Shown: positions 62,467 through 64,000 of the stretch, piece after piece
How positions within the stretch are numbered: position 1 is the stretch's first letter
How the letters are laid out: each line of letters begins with the position of its first letter
NCBI GenBank assembly: GCA_963808315.1
Contig: CAWEFK010000008.1
Span: 1-64,000 of the forward strand
DNA from: Palsa-504 sp963808315
Lineage (GTDB): Bacteria > Actinomycetota > Actinomycetes > Streptosporangiales > Streptosporangiaceae
DNA: 64,000 nucleotides
Direction of reading: 5' to 3'
Notes under the pieces: model-generated
The model's database searches: none
Told to the model about the DNA's origin: nothing
The model's input: only the letters and a program-made list of their open reading frames with translations
Translations under genes and position numbers: made by a program

Positions 62467-62490
62467 GTCGCCTGAGACGTCGCCTGAGAC
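62467..62490. repeat. Exact 12-bp tandem duplication before cydA
   Basis: GTCGCCTGAGAC occurs twice head to tail (62467-62478 and 62479-62490), ending 14 bp before the cydA ATG. It could be a regulator site or a slipped duplication; it occupies the place of the ribosome-binding site region. Confidence 0.55.
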
Positions 62491-62504
62491 AGTGAGGTAT
62501 CGCC

Positions 62505-63736
62505 ATGCACGCAACGCACGTCCTGGCGGTGGCGATCGGCCAGCAGGTAGTTCCGGCGCGTGCCCAGATGGCGACCACGCTCGGTTTCCACATCATCCTG
62601 GCCTGCTTCGGGATCGCCTTCCCGACCGTCGTGCTGGTGGCCGAGTTCCGCGGCCTGAGCCGGTCCGACGACGTGGCCATGCTGCTGGCCCGCCGGTGGT
62701 CGCAGGTGATGGGCGTCCTGGTCGCCGTCGGCGCGGTCACAGGGACCGTGCTGTCGTTCGAGATGGGGCTGCTGTGGCCCGGGCTGATGCGGACCTACGG
62801 CGCGGTGCTCGGCGTGCCGTTCGGCTTCGAGGGGATCTTCTTCTTCCTCGAGGCCATCTTCACCGGCATCTACCTGTACGGCTGGCCGCGGCTGCCCGGC
62901 TGGATGCACTTCTACACCGGGATCCCGATCGCCATCACCGGCCTGGGCGGCGCGGTCGCGGTGATGGCGGCGAACTCCTGGATGAACCAACCGGGCGGGT
63001 TCACGCTCAGCCACGGGAAGGTGGTGGCCGTCGACCCGTGGCAGGTCTTCTTCAATAAGGCCACGCTGTACGAGACCCCGCACATGATCCTCGCGGCGTA
63101 CATGGTGGTCGGGTTCATGATCGCGGCGGTGTACGCGGCCGGAATCTTGTGCGGGCAGCGGGACAGGTACCACCGGCTCGGGTTCGGGATCCCGTTCACC
63201 ATCGCCGCTATCTTGACCCCGGTCCAGATCTTCGTCGGCGACACCGCCGCCCGGGCCATCGCGGCCCAGCAGCCGGTCAAGTTCGCCGCGATCGAGTACG
63301 TCACCCGGACCGGCCGCGACGTCTCCGAGTACCTCGGCGGGTTCTACGTGAACGGCAAGGTCTACTTCGGCCTGCGGATCCCGTACGCCGACTCGCTGCT
63401 GGTCGGCTTCAAGCCCTCCACCAAGGTCACCGGGCTGAACTCGGTCGCCCCCGCCGACCGGCCGCGCTAGTCGCGATGGAGTGCGGCTGGATCGTGACCG
63501 AGGTCGGGCGCCAGCCGTGGGTGGTCTACCAGCTCATGACCACCGCCCAGGCGGCGACGACCAACGGCGGGGTCATCGACAGCCTGACCGCCGTGATCAT
63601 CCTGTACGCCGTGCTCGGGGTGGCCACCCTGGTCATCTTGCGGATGCTGGCGCGCCGCTGGCGTCAGGGCACGCAGGCCGAACCGGAGGCGGGCGTCCCG
63701 TACGGCCCGCCCGCGGAGCACCGGGAGCCGGCATGA
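62505..63736 (+). CDS. cydA: Cytochrome bd oxidase subunit I, with an internal deletion and frame break
   Basis: LGFHIILACFGIAFPTVVLV carries the haem b595-side His, ETPHMILAAYMVVGFMIAAV the haem b558 His, and GDTAARAIAAQQPVKFAAIE the Q-loop Lys and Glu. After NSVAPADRP (about 63463) the frame changes straight to ALVAMECGWIVTEVGRQPW. In normal CydA about 55-65 residues lie between these points, including a membrane helix with the F-x2-MVG-x-G motif that supplies the Met axial ligand of haem b558. The total is about 410 residues instead of 470 or so. As written the subunit could not bind haem b558 normally. The stop overlaps the cydB ATG. Confidence 0.85.
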
Positions 63737-64000
63737 TCGTCGACGTGGTCGGGGGGATCTTGCTGGCCGGGCTGACCCTGTACGCGGCGCTGGGAGGGGC
63801 GGACTTCGGCGGCGGCGCTGCCGCTGTGGCTGGCCGCGTTCGGGATCGTGCTGCGCGGCGCGGGCTTCGCGTTCCGCAAGGAGGTCCAGGCGCTGCGCTG
63901 GCAGCGGCTGTTCGGCGCCGCGTTCGCGTTCTCCTCCCTCATCGTCCCGTTCTTCATGGGCACCGTGATCGGCGCGATCGCGTCGGGCCGGGTGCCGGCC
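63733..64000 (+). CDS. cydB: Cytochrome bd oxidase subunit II, partial, with an internal deletion
   Basis: The start MIVDVVGGILLAGLTLYAAL and GGADFGGG are the first helix of CydB. At about 63815 the sequence jumps, with a frame change, to LPLWLAAFGIVLRGAGFAFR, KEVQALRWQRLFGAAFAFSS and LIVPFFMGTVIGAIASGRVP, then leaves the window. In normal CydB about 55-60 residues separate these blocks (the loop with GPVWEANHVWLI and the second helix). The gene is coupled to cydA by ATGA. Both the deletion and the edge truncation prevent judging the rest. Confidence 0.78.
   Translation, partial: MIVDVVGGILLAGLTLYAALGGADFGGGAAAVAGRVRDRAARRGLRVPQGGPGAALAAAVRRRVRVLLPHRPVLHGHRDRRDRVGPGAG

Noticed and set aside
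61028..63058. A 676-codon open frame on the plus strand spanning the ndh and cydA regions
   Set aside because: It is antisense to ndh and out of frame with cydA, both clearly real; no protein family features.
1..64000. tRNA, rRNA, riboswitch, insertion sequence, integrase or CRISPR
   Set aside because: Reading both strands I found no tRNA T-loop in a plausible cloverleaf, no transposase or integrase motif and no regularly spaced repeats; a tRNAscan/Infernal run would be decisive.

Overview
The window is high-GC DNA from an actinomycete. Evidence for this: GC-rich third codon positions, frequent GTG/TTG starts, an NDMA-type zinc alcohol dehydrogenase, a type II dehydroquinase, and DUF574-, DUF2218- and DUF4143-type genes. 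It reads as a chromosomal catabolic region. I saw no rRNA, tRNA, CRISPR array, transposase or phage gene.

Layout. 0-9.7 kb: mixed housekeeping and redox genes (edge of a methyltransferase, FAD dehydrogenase, LacI regulator with its own operator, amine-oxidase-like flavoprotein, SDR, TrmO, VOC protein, MaoC protein, thioesterase). 9.8-18.3 kb: leftward block with a glycolate/lactate-type FAD oxidase, a VWA/MoxR pair, an NDMA-type alcohol dehydrogenase, and a quinate/shikimate-dehydrogenase-like gene overlapping a large PLP decarboxylase. 18.4-25.1 kb: extradiol ring-cleavage module (amidohydrolase, LigB-like, LigA-like, C-C hydrolase) with two IclR regulators. 25.1-30.5 kb: intact four-subunit 2-oxoacid dehydrogenase operon plus a MaoC gene. 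30.6-35.7 kb: MBL hydrolase, PHA synthase, two 2-keto-4-pentenoate-hydratase-type genes and an alternative-oxidase-like diiron protein. 36.5-42.4 kb: flavin reductase fused to a GntR-type regulator, cupin, RidA, ACS-type MFS carrier, TIM-barrel isomerase/dehydratase and AroE. 42.5-49.4 kb: secreted hydrolase, a decayed CoA-transferase, then enoyl-CoA hydratase, acetoacetyl-CoA ligase, 3-hydroxyacyl-CoA dehydrogenase and amidohydrolase. 49.4-57.2 kb: PobA, VanA-like Rieske oxygenase, VanB-like reductase and a CYP255/GcoA-like P450, divergent from a DHA2 efflux pump and an acyl-CoA ligase. 57.2-64 kb: AroQ, shikimate-type MHS carrier, a DUF4143 ATPase, NDH-2 and cytochrome bd.

How it fits together (inference): methoxylated and hydroxylated aromatic acids would be demethylated by the P450 and the VanAB-like pair and hydroxylated by PobA. 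Quinate/shikimate would enter through the MHS carrier, AroQ, AroE-like enzymes and perhaps the TIM-barrel protein. Both routes could meet at protocatechuate-like catechols, opened by the LigAB-like enzyme and processed by the C-C hydrolase and hydratases. The 2-oxoacid dehydrogenase, CoA enzymes and PHA synthase would take the products. NDH-2, cytochrome bd and the alternative-oxidase-like protein are quinone-linked terminal steps.

Caution: about 45-50 reading-frame breaks are visible, very unevenly spread (none from 21.1 to 30.5 kb, more than twenty between 30.6 and 39.6 kb), together with three internal deletions of roughly 170-230 bp. Many breaks look like single-base indels whose repair restores a family-typical protein, so sequence error is likely for most. 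Where a gene is broken I give the full span and say where the frame changes.
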